From the NCBI GenBank assembly GCA_963513935.1, contig OY740776.1, positions 6,122,224 to 6,186,223 on the forward strand: a stretch of 64,000 nt of DNA. The letters run 5' to 3'. Source of the stretch: Aphrophora alni (lineage: Eukaryota; Arthropoda; Insecta; Hemiptera; Aphrophoridae). The notes below the pieces were generated by a model. The model made no database searches and was not told the origin of the DNA. It was given only the letters and a program-made list of their open reading frames with translations. The position numbers and the translations under genes are program-made. Numbering within the stretch: the stretch's first letter is position 1; every line of letters begins with the position of its first letter. Below, in pieces: positions 54,322 to 64,000 of this stretch.

Positions 54322-56160
54322 ATGGAGACAGAAATTGTAAATGTTAATAATAATGATGAACAGGTAGGGTTAGGAAATCAAAATTCTTTAAATAATATAG
54401 AGCCATTGGAATTTATGGGGGATATTTTTGATAATTTACAGAAGGAGTCGCAAAGTAATGAGCAAACAGATGAACAATTTGCACAAAATTTTTTAGATCA
54501 AGAAATAAGTAGTAATAGTAATAGTAGACGTTCAAGTGTGAACGCGAATAGTAGTTCAGGTTCGGATTTTAATGGGTTTGATAGTGATAGGATTCTAAAT
54601 AGTAAACAGCGATGTGAAAATATGAATAAAAAATTAGTAGAAACACCAGGGGTAGAAATTGTAGAAGAAAATTCAGATAGGGAATTAAGAGCTGAAGAGG
54701 TTAGAGTAATGGAACAGGTTAGTGTAATTGAGCAGGTTAGGATAATGGAACCAAATAGGTTAGATGAGAGTAAAAAATCTCAAAATGAGGCGTTAATGAT
54801 AGAAATGCTAATTGAAATGAAAAAAGATAACTTAGAATTTAGGAAAGACAATGATAAAAAATTTGAATGTATAAGTAATGACATTAAACAAAATAGCTTA
54901 GAAACAAATAATAAAATTGAACAGAATAATCTAGAATTTAGACGAGATAATGATAAGAAGTTTGAATGTATAAATAATAGGTTTGATCAAAACAATTTGG
55001 AATTAAAAGAAATAAGTAATAAATTTGATCAGAATAAGCTAGAAATTAATGAAAAACTAGAGAATTTTAATATTAAACTTGAACAGAATAATGTCAAACT
55101 TGATAAGATAGATAATGACCTGAAACAGAGTAAATTAGAGCTAAGACAAGATAATTTAGATTTAAAAGAAGCAATGTGTAAAAAATTTGAAGAAATGAGG
55201 GTTGAATTAAAACCAAATTATGTAAAATCAGAACAGAATCTTAAATTGGAAATTAAACAAATGGAAATTAATGTAATGGAAACTAATAATAAAGTAGAAT
55301 TTGAATTAAGCTATTGTGAGAAAAAAGTAGAATTTGAACAGATTAATAGTGTAGAAGGTATTTTGGTAGAAAATATTAATAATTTGGATAACAATTTAGA
55401 TCAAACAGTAGCTGAAGTAGAAATTAACAGTTTTAATGAAACAAAAGAGATGTCAGATGATTTAATAATAATTGAAGACAATTGTGTGAATGATTGTGTT
55501 CAAGAAATTTCTAAAATAATGAATAATGGGTTAGGTAACAAGGTAAATCTAGAAATAACAAGTAATGTTGAAATTAATATGTCTAGTGGGGTAGGAATAG
55601 GTATAAGTAATTTGAAAAACAAAGTAAAAGTAAATAATCTAATAATAAAGGAATCAGCTGTTTATCTTAAAAAACGAGTTTACCATAGGACTGTAGATTT
55701 TGAAAAATACACGATGTTGGAATTTAGAAATGTTTTTAGAATACAAGAACAAGAAATTAAAAGTTTTTGTGAAAAAGGTAACTTTAAATATAATCTTGAA
55801 AGTAAAAATGTAGAAATAGTAAAGGAAGGCTTTGTGATGATATACGAGAATGGTGGGGTAAGGATTCCCAAGCTGATAGCTGACAAATTTAGGTCATTGG
55901 ATTCTAAGATGTTTGAGAGAAAGAGAAATGTAGATATGTCTGTAAGGGAGAAAGAGAAAGGTATTTTGTCAATACTTCCAAACAATAACAAAGGGGAATC
56001 TTTTGTTAGGAAAGGGTCTGTTGTGATGAATAGGCTAGACAAACGGTCCGTGTGGACAGAAGTATTTAACATCAAAAATGTGTTAAAAAATTCAATCATG
56101 TATTTTAAAATCTTTCACCAATCTGGGAACCATCGTAAAAAATGTATAATTTATAATTGA
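54322..56160 (+). CDS. Gag-like coiled-coil protein of the LTR element
   Basis: 612 codons from ATG 54322 to TGA. Residues 1-150 are acidic and Asn/Ser-rich. Residues 155-320 are a long charged coiled-coil with imperfect repeats, for example NLEFRKDNDKKFECI and NLEFRRDNDKKFECI, then KFDQN- and KLEQN-type units. Residues 440-560 form a more globular part (VYHRTVDFEKYTMLEFRNVF, GGVRIPKLIADKF). The end is basic (HRKKCIIYN), with no CCHC knuckle. Coiled-coil repeats of this kind occur in some insect gypsy-type Gag proteins, so a Gag or packaging role is my inference. The C-rich catalytic motifs of Pol are absent. The intact frame in a C-poor element suggests recent function. Confidence 0.7.
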   Translation: METEIVNVNNNDEQVGLGNQNSLNNIEPLEFMGDIFDNLQKESQSNEQTDEQFAQNFLDQEISSNSNSRRSSVNANSSSGSDFNGFDSDRILNSKQRCENMNKKLVETPGVEIVEENSDRELRAEEVRVMEQVSVIEQVRIMEPNRLDESKKSQNEALMIEMLIEMKKDNLEFRKDNDKKFECISNDIKQNSLETNNKIEQNNLEFRRDNDKKFECINNRFDQNNLELKEISNKFDQNKLEINEKLENFNIKLEQNNVKLDKIDNDLKQSKLELRQDNLDLKEAMCKKFEEMRVELKPNYVKSEQNLKLEIKQMEINVMETNNKVEFELSYCEKKVEFEQINSVEGILVENINNLDNNLDQTVAEVEINSFNETKEMSDDLIIIEDNCVNDCVQEISKIMNNGLGNKVNLEITSNVEINMSSGVGIGISNLKNKVKVNNLIIKESAVYLKKRVYHRTVDFEKYTMLEFRNVFRIQEQEIKSFCEKGNFKYNLESKNVEIVKEGFVMIYENGGVRIPKLIADKFRSLDSKMFERKRNVDMSVREKEKGILSILPNNNKGESFVRKGSVVMNRLDKRSVWTEVFNIKNVLKNSIMYFKIFHQSGNHRKKCIIYN

Positions 56161-57169
56161 GTTGTAATCAATTGAAATTATGGAAGGAATAAATAAATGT
56201 AAGGACATTTTATAAACACACGGACTTGATTTTTAAAATAATTAATAAAAAGTAGTTAAGATTTTGTTAATAAGTAAGTTTAAGTTTGAAAATAAATAAT
56301 TAAGAGTTATGAATACTAATAATTTGTGTGTACTGATAAATTTTGTAAGCTAAGACAGAAATATAGAAAATAATTATATGCCAAGCTAGTATGATTAAGA
56401 AGAAATAATATTTAGAAACGTTTAGGTATTTGCTAAGTGAAAGATGCAAGATTGTTAGTGAATAACCGAGTGTTGTTTATACTAAGATAAATATTGATTT
56501 TACGTGACATAGATAAGATAGTTAGTTCGAAGCGAGGATTCAGAGTAGTGTTGAAGAAAAAATATTCAATATTAAGTAGGTAGATTCAATATTAAATATT
56601 CAATAAAATGTGACGAGAGAGAGTTGAGATTCATTTGCAGATCGTATTGGAACCAAAAGGTCTTCATGTCTTATCAGTAGACAGATAAGGATTGTCTCAT
56701 ATCGAGGGGACTTGTTTATGCTTAAACCAGGCCTAGAATTCCTTTGCATGACATTGAGACGAAATATAGGGTGTTACCAAAATGCTGTCTAGGAAAATAA
56801 AAAACTTTTGACGTATAATTCTAATTTAACTTGCGTTTTCAAATAAAATTTACTTAAATAAAGGATAATTGGCTTTAAATAAAGTAAACAAGAACAAAAG
56901 TAGATTATTTAAATAACTTTAATAGTATTGAAGGTAAATTTTTTAAGTAAAGAACTTAGAATAAATTTTAAAAAATAAAATTTTCTTTTTGAATTTGAAT
57001 AATAACATCTAGAAAGGATTACATAAACAGAAAATCGACGATGCTAGTAATAAACTTGGTAAAAATAAACATTATTTCAACTTCGGATGAAACGATTTTA
57101 ATGAAATTTTTTATGAATTTTAAAATTTTCTTCGTGTAGATGCATTTAAGGAGTACATGAACATTTAGG

Positions 57170-57660
57170 GAGGAGGTAGGAGTTTATGTAAGTAGAAAAC
57201 ATGTTTTATTCTTAGGAATAAAGCATGTAGACAGCATTGAAGGTGTGTTATGGTTGAAAGGTGTGATTGGGGCTTTATTCTGAACAAAGTAGGAATTTTG
57301 CATTTCAACCATCTCACATCTGAAGATCATAATGCATACTTCAATGTAAGTGTCTAGAGTGTGATCAGAAGGACACATGTAAAAAATTAGACAATCAGAA
57401 GGATTGGGAGGAGGCAGGAGTTTATGTAGTAAAAGAAATTGTTTTATTTGTGAAAATGAGGCAATTTCGGGACTGCACGAAAGGTGTGTTGTGGGTTTAG
57501 AGTGTGTAGTGGGCGGTATTTCGAATCGAGTAGGGATATCGCATTTCAACCACTACATATTTTAGGGTCATAGCATGTTGTTTCGTGTTAGAGTTCAAAG
57601 TGTAACCTGAAGGGTACATGTAAAATATTAGACCATCAGAAGGATAGGAAGGTGAGAAGG
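57170..57660 (+). repeat. Degenerate 237-bp tandem duplication
   Basis: Unit 1 starts ggaggaggtaggagtttatg (57170) and unit 2 ggaggaggcaggagtttatg (57408). Both contain gaaggtgtgtt or gaaaggtgtgttg, gcatttcaacca, cacatgtaaaa or tacatgtaaaa, and atcagaaggat. Read on the minus strand, both units keep an open frame with related peptides. Confidence 0.75.
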
Positions 57661-59154
57661 GAGGTAAAATGCATAAAATAAATAAAAAATTCATAAAAAA
57701 CAAATAAAAAAGGTATAAATAAAAAACAAAATAAAAATGGAACGTGGAGGGTTTTATTAATCGACGTTCGACAGGGCTTTATTATCAGAATAGAAGAATA
57801 GAGGAGTATAATTCAATTACTGTTACGATAATGAATCCCGGTCGAGTTTTGAAAAATAAAATAAAAAATATACAAAAAATAAAAACAAAAAATTGTCATA
57901 CAACTCATGTAAATGAAATATAGTTAAAACTTTGACAATTTTGAGAAGTGTAAGGAACAGAGAGTTCCTAGTTTGTATTAAGAGATACAACGGTGTAGTA
58001 GGAGAAGTTCAAGAGAGAACTAGGAGTTCTTGAGTATATTGTAAAATATAAAGTTTGGTAGGCGAACTGTCTTTCGAGGCAGGATGTAGCTATGTTCAAG
58101 AAGTGATATGATCAAGGCCTAAGATATCATTTCTAGAAGGTAGTGATTTAGAGTTAATTGGAAAACTTATCAAAAAATCCAACGTAGTTGTTTAAAGTTC
58201 TGTCACATGTAATTTTGGGCAAAAAACATAAACAATGACTTCTGTTTGTAAGTGTCATAAACTTTCATAGATATAGGAAAATTTTTTTTTTGAGTCTATT
58301 CTAACAAGTAGAAACAGATGTTGAGGGAAGTCGTCAAGGGACAATAGGACAATGCTTACATGGTGAAAGGAGGGGGTTTGTTAGGAAACAAAGCCTAGAA
58401 ATAAACCGGACGTGACAGGAAGGGAGTTTTTATTTGAAATAAAACGAAAAGTTTTATAAAATTGTAAAAATGTTGATTAGCTGATTAGAATAGGTAATTA
58501 GATGTTCAATTGTAAAATGATAAGTTGTATGTTTGACATTGATAAATATTAAGGATTATTAGATAATATGAGATAAAAGTTGTTAGTCTTAAGTGATTTA
58601 TGGTATGGAAAATTAAAAAATAATTGGTTAAAGTTTGAGAATTTATGTGAGTTTTGCCAAGACAAATAATAATTAAGTTTTTTAAGTTTTTTTTGATGTT
58701 AAATAATGAATGAGGGAGGTTAAGTTTTTGTTTTTTAAAGGAAGGAGTAATAAATTAGCAATGATAAGAAAGATTTTGATGAAATTTATAAATAAAATAA
58801 ATAATTAATGATTTTTAATAAATAATGTTTTGAATTTAAAACAATAGATGATTGTGAGAAGTTATCTGATAAAGATGTCTAAAGATTTTGATGAAATAAG
58901 GTGTTAGCTGGGAAACAATGTAAATTTTATTTTTTTTTTGAAGTTTTTATATACAAGAAATAGATGATTAAGGAGATTTTAATGAAGTAATTTAAATGAA
59001 AGAATTTTTGAGTTTTATATGAAGATGATGACTTTACAGAATTGTTGAGTAAAGTGGTATTTAAAATGAAGTTGTTCTGTTAAGAAACTTTTATAAAAAA
59101 GGTAGTTAGGTTGCATTAATGGTAAATTTTTTAGTTTTTAAGAGGTTTTTTGAA

Positions 59155-59232
59155 TACTACGATGAAATAAAGGAAATATGCGACGATTTTAATGAAATAA
59201 AGGAAATATGCGACGATTTTAATGAAATAAAG
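59155..59232 (+). repeat. 30-bp direct repeat with GATTTTAATGAAAT motif
   Basis: The unit aggaaatatgcgacgatttt plus aatgaaataa occurs twice in tandem, flanked by partial units. The core motif is also found at about 57094, 58772, 58884 and 58975. Confidence 0.8.
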
Positions 59233-60323
59233 AGAGATTTAAGGAATTCTACGAAATACGGCGATTATAATGATTTTAAAAGGAAGCTACGTTGAAATAA
59301 GGAGATTATTTATGAAATAATATAGGTAAATAATAAGGAGTTTTTTTATTATGAAGAATTTTGTTTGGGGATTAATGCAACTTGAATTATTAAAATATGA
59401 AAGATAAGATGGAAATAATTTTAAGATAGGATACTGAGAGACAATACAATTGTAAAGAGGTAATTTTGAGATAAATAGATGAGTTTTGTAAGTAATTTTA
59501 TTTTTTTGATGATGATGATATTATATTTTTGAATTTTAGTTGAAGAAAAGAGTTTTTGGTAATTGTAGAATCAGTAGTTAACATGTTATCCCAGCAAGAT
59601 ACAGGAGAATTGAGATTTTAAGTAAGAATAAATAGTTATTGGATTTAAACTAAAATAGATAATAATGTAAAGTCTGAATTGAAAAGTTTTAAGGTGAATT
59701 GAAGCAATGTTGAGTAATAAGTAAATAATTTTGTAATAATGTTAATGATAATGAGAAGTTTTAAATTTTAATTGTATTAAGTTGAAGGAATTATTCAGAT
59801 GAATATTTAGAGTCAAAGGTAGATTTTCAAAGGATGTAGAAATTTCGTCTTGGCAGAAAAGTAAAGTGTGGGAAAGGAAATGCTAGATGGCAGGAAAATA
59901 TACAGACAGATGTCTGGGAGATAAGCTTTGAGTGACGGGATCCTGTCAACAAAAAATGTTGATGGAAAGTTTCAGCCAACGAGGTTGGAAAGGAAACTGA
60001 TGATGGGTTTTATTGTATAAATAGAGATAAGACTTAGCACTAATTGATTCGTATTATTTTTTTTTACAATGAGTTATTATAACGCTAACAAATTAAAATA
60101 ATGAAATAGGATTTTAGCAAATAGATTTTAATTTTTTTATGTAAAAAGAGAATCTTTCTTAAATTAAGTATACTAGGGATACTTATTTTCTTTCATGAGG
60201 TCCTTAGCTTCTGAAATGAAATGTCTTGAACATCCATTAATATTTTTTTCTCGATTTGAAATTTATATATATAAAAGCTTTGTATTCCAATACCTGTATT
60301 GAAATACAAACCTTGTGGGGTTT

Positions 60324-61666
60324 TGTGACAATGTGAAAAGTCAGATTTTAAAATAGACTCATTTAAAAGACGCGGTTAAGCCAAAGAGATAAGAGATTCA
60401 AATAATAATTTAAATTTAGTAACGTCATTTATAAAAGAAAAATGGATTTTCAAGACAACAGTATGAATTATTATGTTTAATTTTAATGTAATTTAGTTTG
60501 TTTGTTATAAAATGTAAATTATTTGTATTTTACGGCAGTGCGGTAAAATGTGTGAACAGTAACCGGAAAGAACGCTTTCGGAAGTAAGAATTTGCCTCAT
60601 GGCAACAGCAGTCTTAGTCCAGCGTTAGGAGTGACAGGTTGTGTTCTAAAAAAGTTGAAGTCCAGAGCTTGGAGGGAAAAGATGTGTTTTGTAGAGTTGA
60701 GGAAAGAAAGGACATAGTGCGATGTAATAATTTGATATATAGTAAAATAGAAAATGTAAAGAATTTAATCGTTGGTCGATTAAGAGTGAGAGTGTGTTAA
60801 AACTCTGTTTGAACAGTTAAATTGATTAGACGTGTTCACGCGAATAGACAATAAACAATTAGCGTGTGTCATAGTAATGCGGTCGGAAAATGAACAGTTA
60901 CAAATTGTAGAATGGACTAATGTATAAACAGATTTTCTTTTTATAAACATTCGTGAGGTGCAAATACAACTTCGCCACGGACACAACGACGGCATTTTTA
61001 GGACGCTGCAGGAACATCATTGAATTATGTACAATGACTATGGTCTGGTAACTAGTGTTAAATAACACATTATATTTACTCTGTTATTGTATAGAAATTT
61101 ACAATGTTTAATATCTTAACTTTTATTATATAAATTTGATATATAAAGGATAGCAATTTCTTTTTATGTAAAGAAGAAATAAATGTCTGATGACATATTT
61201 AACCTTATTAAAGGAATTTCAATTTGTTTTTATTCATAAAATCAATTTTAGTTGCAACTTAGAGTCAATTTTAAATTCAAAGAATAAAAGATCAGTTCTC
61301 CCTCTGAGAAGATAAAAAGTAATTTAACTAAGATGATAGCTATAGTTGTTTTCATGATATATGTCTCTATAACAAATGCTAATGTATAAAAACTTACTTG
61401 TCTTTAATAAATGTTTTCTTTGTAACATTTCAGCCAAAGTGTTCTCATTTAAAACCAAAATCCACTGTGAGTACACTGTAAAAAGAACTTGCGACCCCAG
61501 AGATTTTTTTTTCTTTTAAATAATTAAATTCATTTTTTTTTTTCTTTTTCTAAATTGGTATGTTAAGGATACCTGGCGCCCTAGTCGAGCAAATTAATAA
61601 TTGAATTTTTTTAATAAAAATAAGTACTCTTTAAGTAAGACAAAGGCTAATTTTTGAATTATTACA
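60324..61666 (+). repeat. 3' LTR, 1343 bp
   Basis: Partner of the 5' LTR, same length. Followed by GACT (61667-61670), the target duplication. Confidence 0.92.
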
Positions 61667-61683
61667 GACTAAGGGTCTTTATT

Positions 61684-62021
61684 TTATTCTCTATTTTCTA
61701 TAAGACAATGAACAATGGTTTTTTTGCTTTTAAACAAAAAGTACATAAATTAATTTAAAAATTGAATAAAACATTGACTAAAGAAATAGGTTACTGTAAC
61801 AACAACAGCTGTTGAGTGAAATAAACATTACTGGTACCACTTTTGAAAACAAAACAATATTTAAAATAATATCAACGCTCAAAATAAACACAAAAATCTC
61901 AACTATTGATTGATAAAATTTGTACTATATATCTCGTAAACTTTCCATTTCTCCTAAACATTCAAATTAAATTAAATTAAGAATACAGCATTACAAACTA
62001 ATTTCATTTAATCAATTTTAG
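61684..62021 (+). other. Probable intron end before the coiled-coil exon
   Basis: AT-rich sequence leading to the acceptor aatcaattttag at 62010-62021. No other feature. Confidence 0.5.
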
Positions 62022-62292
62022 GTGATCTTTTTTGATTCACAAACAATGATAAAAATTACAGACAAGTTAGATAAAAATGATAAATGTAGTGAAAAAAACA
62101 AATCTAAACAAAATCATGATGGATGGAAACAGTGGATAGCAATGAAAAATCAACAACTGAAAGAGAAAAAGCTACAAGAAGATAGAGAAAGGAAACTTAA
62201 AGAAGTTGAAATAGAAAAAGAAAAGTTGAAGAAGGAAACAGCTGAACTTGATAGACTTATTTGGTTGAAGAAAAAGGACGACTTGAGAAAGG
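62022..62292 (+). CDS. Coiled-coil protein, internal exon of unidentified gene
   Basis: The exon lies between acceptor aatcaattttag (an in-frame TAG sits at the AG, so the frame must start here) and the strong donor GG|GTAAGTATA at 62293. About 90 codons: a polar start, then GWKQWIAMKNQQLKEKKLQE, a Lys/Glu-rich single helix (KEVEIEKEKLKKETAELDRL) and IWLKKKDDLRKG. It ends in phase 1. The W-W-K start and long basic coiled coil are loosely like coiled-coil domain proteins of the CCDC34 type, but I cannot confirm a family. Neighbouring exons are not in view: upstream ones may lie left of the transposon cluster, downstream ones beyond 64 kb. Confidence 0.65.
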
Positions 62293-63477
62293 GTAAGTAT
62301 AATAAAGCAAAAAAGGTCATATTACTAGAATTTTATAGGCCTACACAGAACCAAAAGTCAATTTATTGAAAATAAATCAAATTCAGCTGTGAATGTTAGG
62401 GACTTGGTACATTAAAAAAATATTTACTTATAAAAAAATCTTCAAAATGTGTACTTATAATGATTATCTACACTTTAAACAGGAAGGCATGATTCTTCAT
62501 TATCATTATGTTTGCCAATTTCTTTTTTAATAATAGGAGTTTAAATTCTACGGTTTTCAGAAATATTTATAGTGTAAAAATGAGCATTATCGTGTGTAGC
62601 AACTGGCTACTCCTTGGTATAATTGACACAATTTAACTTTCTTTGCCTATTACCTTACACTCTAAATATTTGCCTAGCATAATAAAACATTCAGTAATGA
62701 AGGGGATGTGTACAAGTTAAGGGCTGATATAAACAAAAAGGAAAGGATAAAAACTGGAGCTATAAATTGAGACTGCAGTTTAAACGAAGTCAGTCTACAG
62801 ACTTTAGTTTCCTCTTACAGACCTATTTCCTGCACAATGGCTCCTCATTGAATATTTTAATCCTGTGTATGTGTTTCCTCAGGTGACCCACCTTCTTTAT
62901 ATTACACCTGCAGGCATTGTGATACCCACTCCTATCATACAATGTAATACAACCAGATCTTCTAACTGTAGCGACCTGTTGGTTTCTTGGTCCTTGTAGG
63001 AAATGGTAAATTGTATTGTATCAAGAGGTCTTACCCAGTTTGATACGTTTGTTTAAAATAGTGGTTACACAAGTTTTCTAAAACTCGTAATTTCGTATAT
63101 CACTACTTTCTTGTCGTTCAATAGGCCCTAATGAACCTTGTAGATGTATATATATATATATTAAAAAGTCTTGGACCAGTCAGGCCTCGAAGTACAGATG
63201 TGAAAGAGCTTCCACTCACTAACCTCATGTCATTGACTAGGCTCTGTCAGATGTCACAACTATAAGAATATAACAATTTCGTAGAAAGTCGAGGATTGAA
63301 GTTACTTTTTTTAAATAACTAATCTAGTTATTGTATGGAAGCGGGGTTAGTGCCATTACATCCAAAATTATTTAATATAGGCTAGCCATTTCAGGTAAAT
63401 CTAACGATTAGGTCATAAAATGCAGTCTTCTTTTTGATAATGTCATACAAATTTTTAAGTTGAAACCTGCAATTTTT
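62293..63477 (+). other. Intron or flank; nothing recognised
   Basis: AT-rich with a TA microsatellite near 63150. No further exon found. Confidence 0.45.
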
Positions 63478-63651
63478 AACTTTTAATATGTTACTCACCG
63501 CCAGCAATCCTTTTTTTGAAGTTTTTTCTTTCAGTACATATATATTACCACTACACGTGTTTCGGACTATATATAAAGTGGTAATATATATGTACTGAAA
63601 GAAAAAACTTCAAAAAAAGGATTGCTGGTGGTGAGTAACATATTAAAAGTT
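63478..63651. repeat. 75-bp-arm hairpin with CGAAACACGTGTA centre
   Basis: Arms 63478-63552 and 63577-63651 are near-perfect inverted repeats (a single g/t wobble-type difference near ccgccagc/gctggtgg). The 24-bp spacer and its edge, read on the minus strand, hold CCGAAACACGTGTAG: the GAAA strand and palindromic stem III of the other hammerhead-like motifs, without CTGANGA. Confidence 0.75.
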
Positions 63652-64000
63652 ATTTATGAGCATATCCGATGATCTAGATTACCAATTGTACAGGAATTTT
63701 TGTTTGTGTATATCGGAAACCATCCGGTACAAAAGTTTTTGTAGTTTTGCTGACAAAATGTCATAAATTATACGACAAAACATTTGTAAGCTCCCTAGAA
63801 AATGTACACTTTATTTGTAAAGATTCAATATGAATCAGTGGAAGTAGATTTCTTCCAGCTGTATGAGTAATGAAACACTGAACCCTCACTTCTCGACAGT
63901 TTAAATGACTGAATCCCTACCACGTTTATTTCGAAAATTAGTTATAGCCACCTGAAATTGATGGGTTCTTCATTACATTTCTGAATACTATACATTAAAC
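63652..64000. other. Window end; nothing recognised
   Basis: AT-rich, no open exon or repeat signal. Confidence 0.45.

Larger units (their letters stand above)
56161..60323 (+). other. Non-coding internal region of the LTR element
   Basis: 4.2 kb without a long frame, strikingly poor in C on the + strand. It holds a degenerate 237-bp tandem duplication (57170-57660), a 30-bp direct repeat (59171-59230) and many copies of gattttratgaaat. A weak polypurine candidate (gtgggg) lies just before the 3' LTR. Confidence 0.7.
52830..61666 (+). mobile_element. Young LTR retrotransposon, non-autonomous (no pol)
   Basis: Two 1343-bp LTRs enclose 6151 bp. GACT duplications lie at 52826-52829 and 61667-61670. 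The LTRs begin TGTGACAATG and end ATTATTACA. The only long frame is the coiled-coil ORF at 54322-56160. I find no protease, RT, RNase H or integrase motif in 56161-60323. This is the layout of a large retrotransposon derivative (LARD-like) that must borrow enzymes from a partner. A 4-bp TSD fits Ty3/gypsy-type integrases. Confidence 0.9.
52474..61683. mobile_element. TIR MITE split by the LTR element
   Basis: The left arm (52474 onward: aataaagactcctagccctc, then aaatactctaatagc, attagggt) is mirrored by 52729-52829. After removing the LTR element and one GACT copy, the mirror continues into 61671-61683 (aagggtctttatt). The MITE's own length is about 370 bp. A partial relative is at 33205-33370. 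Confidence 0.75.

Noticed and set aside
55680..56099. 139-codon open frame on the minus strand
   Set aside because: Antisense to the gag-like ORF in C-poor DNA, where minus-strand stops are rare.

Overview
This is AT-rich (roughly 30% GC by eye) nuclear DNA from an animal, most likely an insect. The signs are spliced genes with GT-AG introns and a very dense mix of insect-type transposons: Jockey and I-type LINEs, Penelope-like elements, piggyBac, hAT and pogo/Tigger derivatives, and LTR elements. A hemipteran is my guess and is not proven. Only two host genes are visible, both partial and both on the + strand.

Layout. 1-6.3 kb: a hAT MITE, a decayed hAT transposase, and a 5'-truncated Jockey LINE with a perfect 11-bp target duplication. 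6.3-19.7 kb: the last four exons of a kelch-repeat gene. Its first two visible introns are about 5.4 and 5.8 kb and hold a tandem Penelope-like element (PLE), a second PLE remnant, an AT-rich dispersed repeat and a 520-bp MITE. 20.2-24.4 kb (-): an apparently intact, full-length LINE with one 1354-codon ORF (endonuclease, reverse transcriptase, RNase H) and a perfect 14-bp target duplication. 24.4-52 kb: no convincing host gene. It holds a Tigger remnant, two solo LTRs, inverted pairs of PLE ends, piggyBac-type MITEs, two decayed LINEs, tRNA-like SINE heads and a seven-unit 157-bp satellite. 52.8-61.7 kb: a young LTR element with 1343-bp LTRs and a 4-bp duplication GACT. It has one coiled-coil gag-like ORF and no pol, and it sits inside the terminal repeat of a MITE. 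62.0-62.3 kb: one coiled-coil exon of an unidentified gene running on past the window. 63.5 kb: a 75-bp-arm hairpin.

The most interesting signal is a recurring hammerhead-ribozyme-like motif at the ends of Penelope-type repeats: a CTGANGA core, a short hairpin, GAAA, then a tiny palindromic stem III ending GTA. The clearest copies are at 7.4, 10.2, 28.0, 28.2 and 29.05 kb, with decayed ones elsewhere. The one at 29.05 kb (-) has the canonical core and is split in its helix I by a solo LTR. PLE-encoded hammerheads are known; these copies, the LTR-split copy and the shared extra base before stem II are what deserve checking.

No operons, CRISPR arrays or bacterial signals are present. The window is best read as two host genes separated by tens of kilobases of nested transposons.
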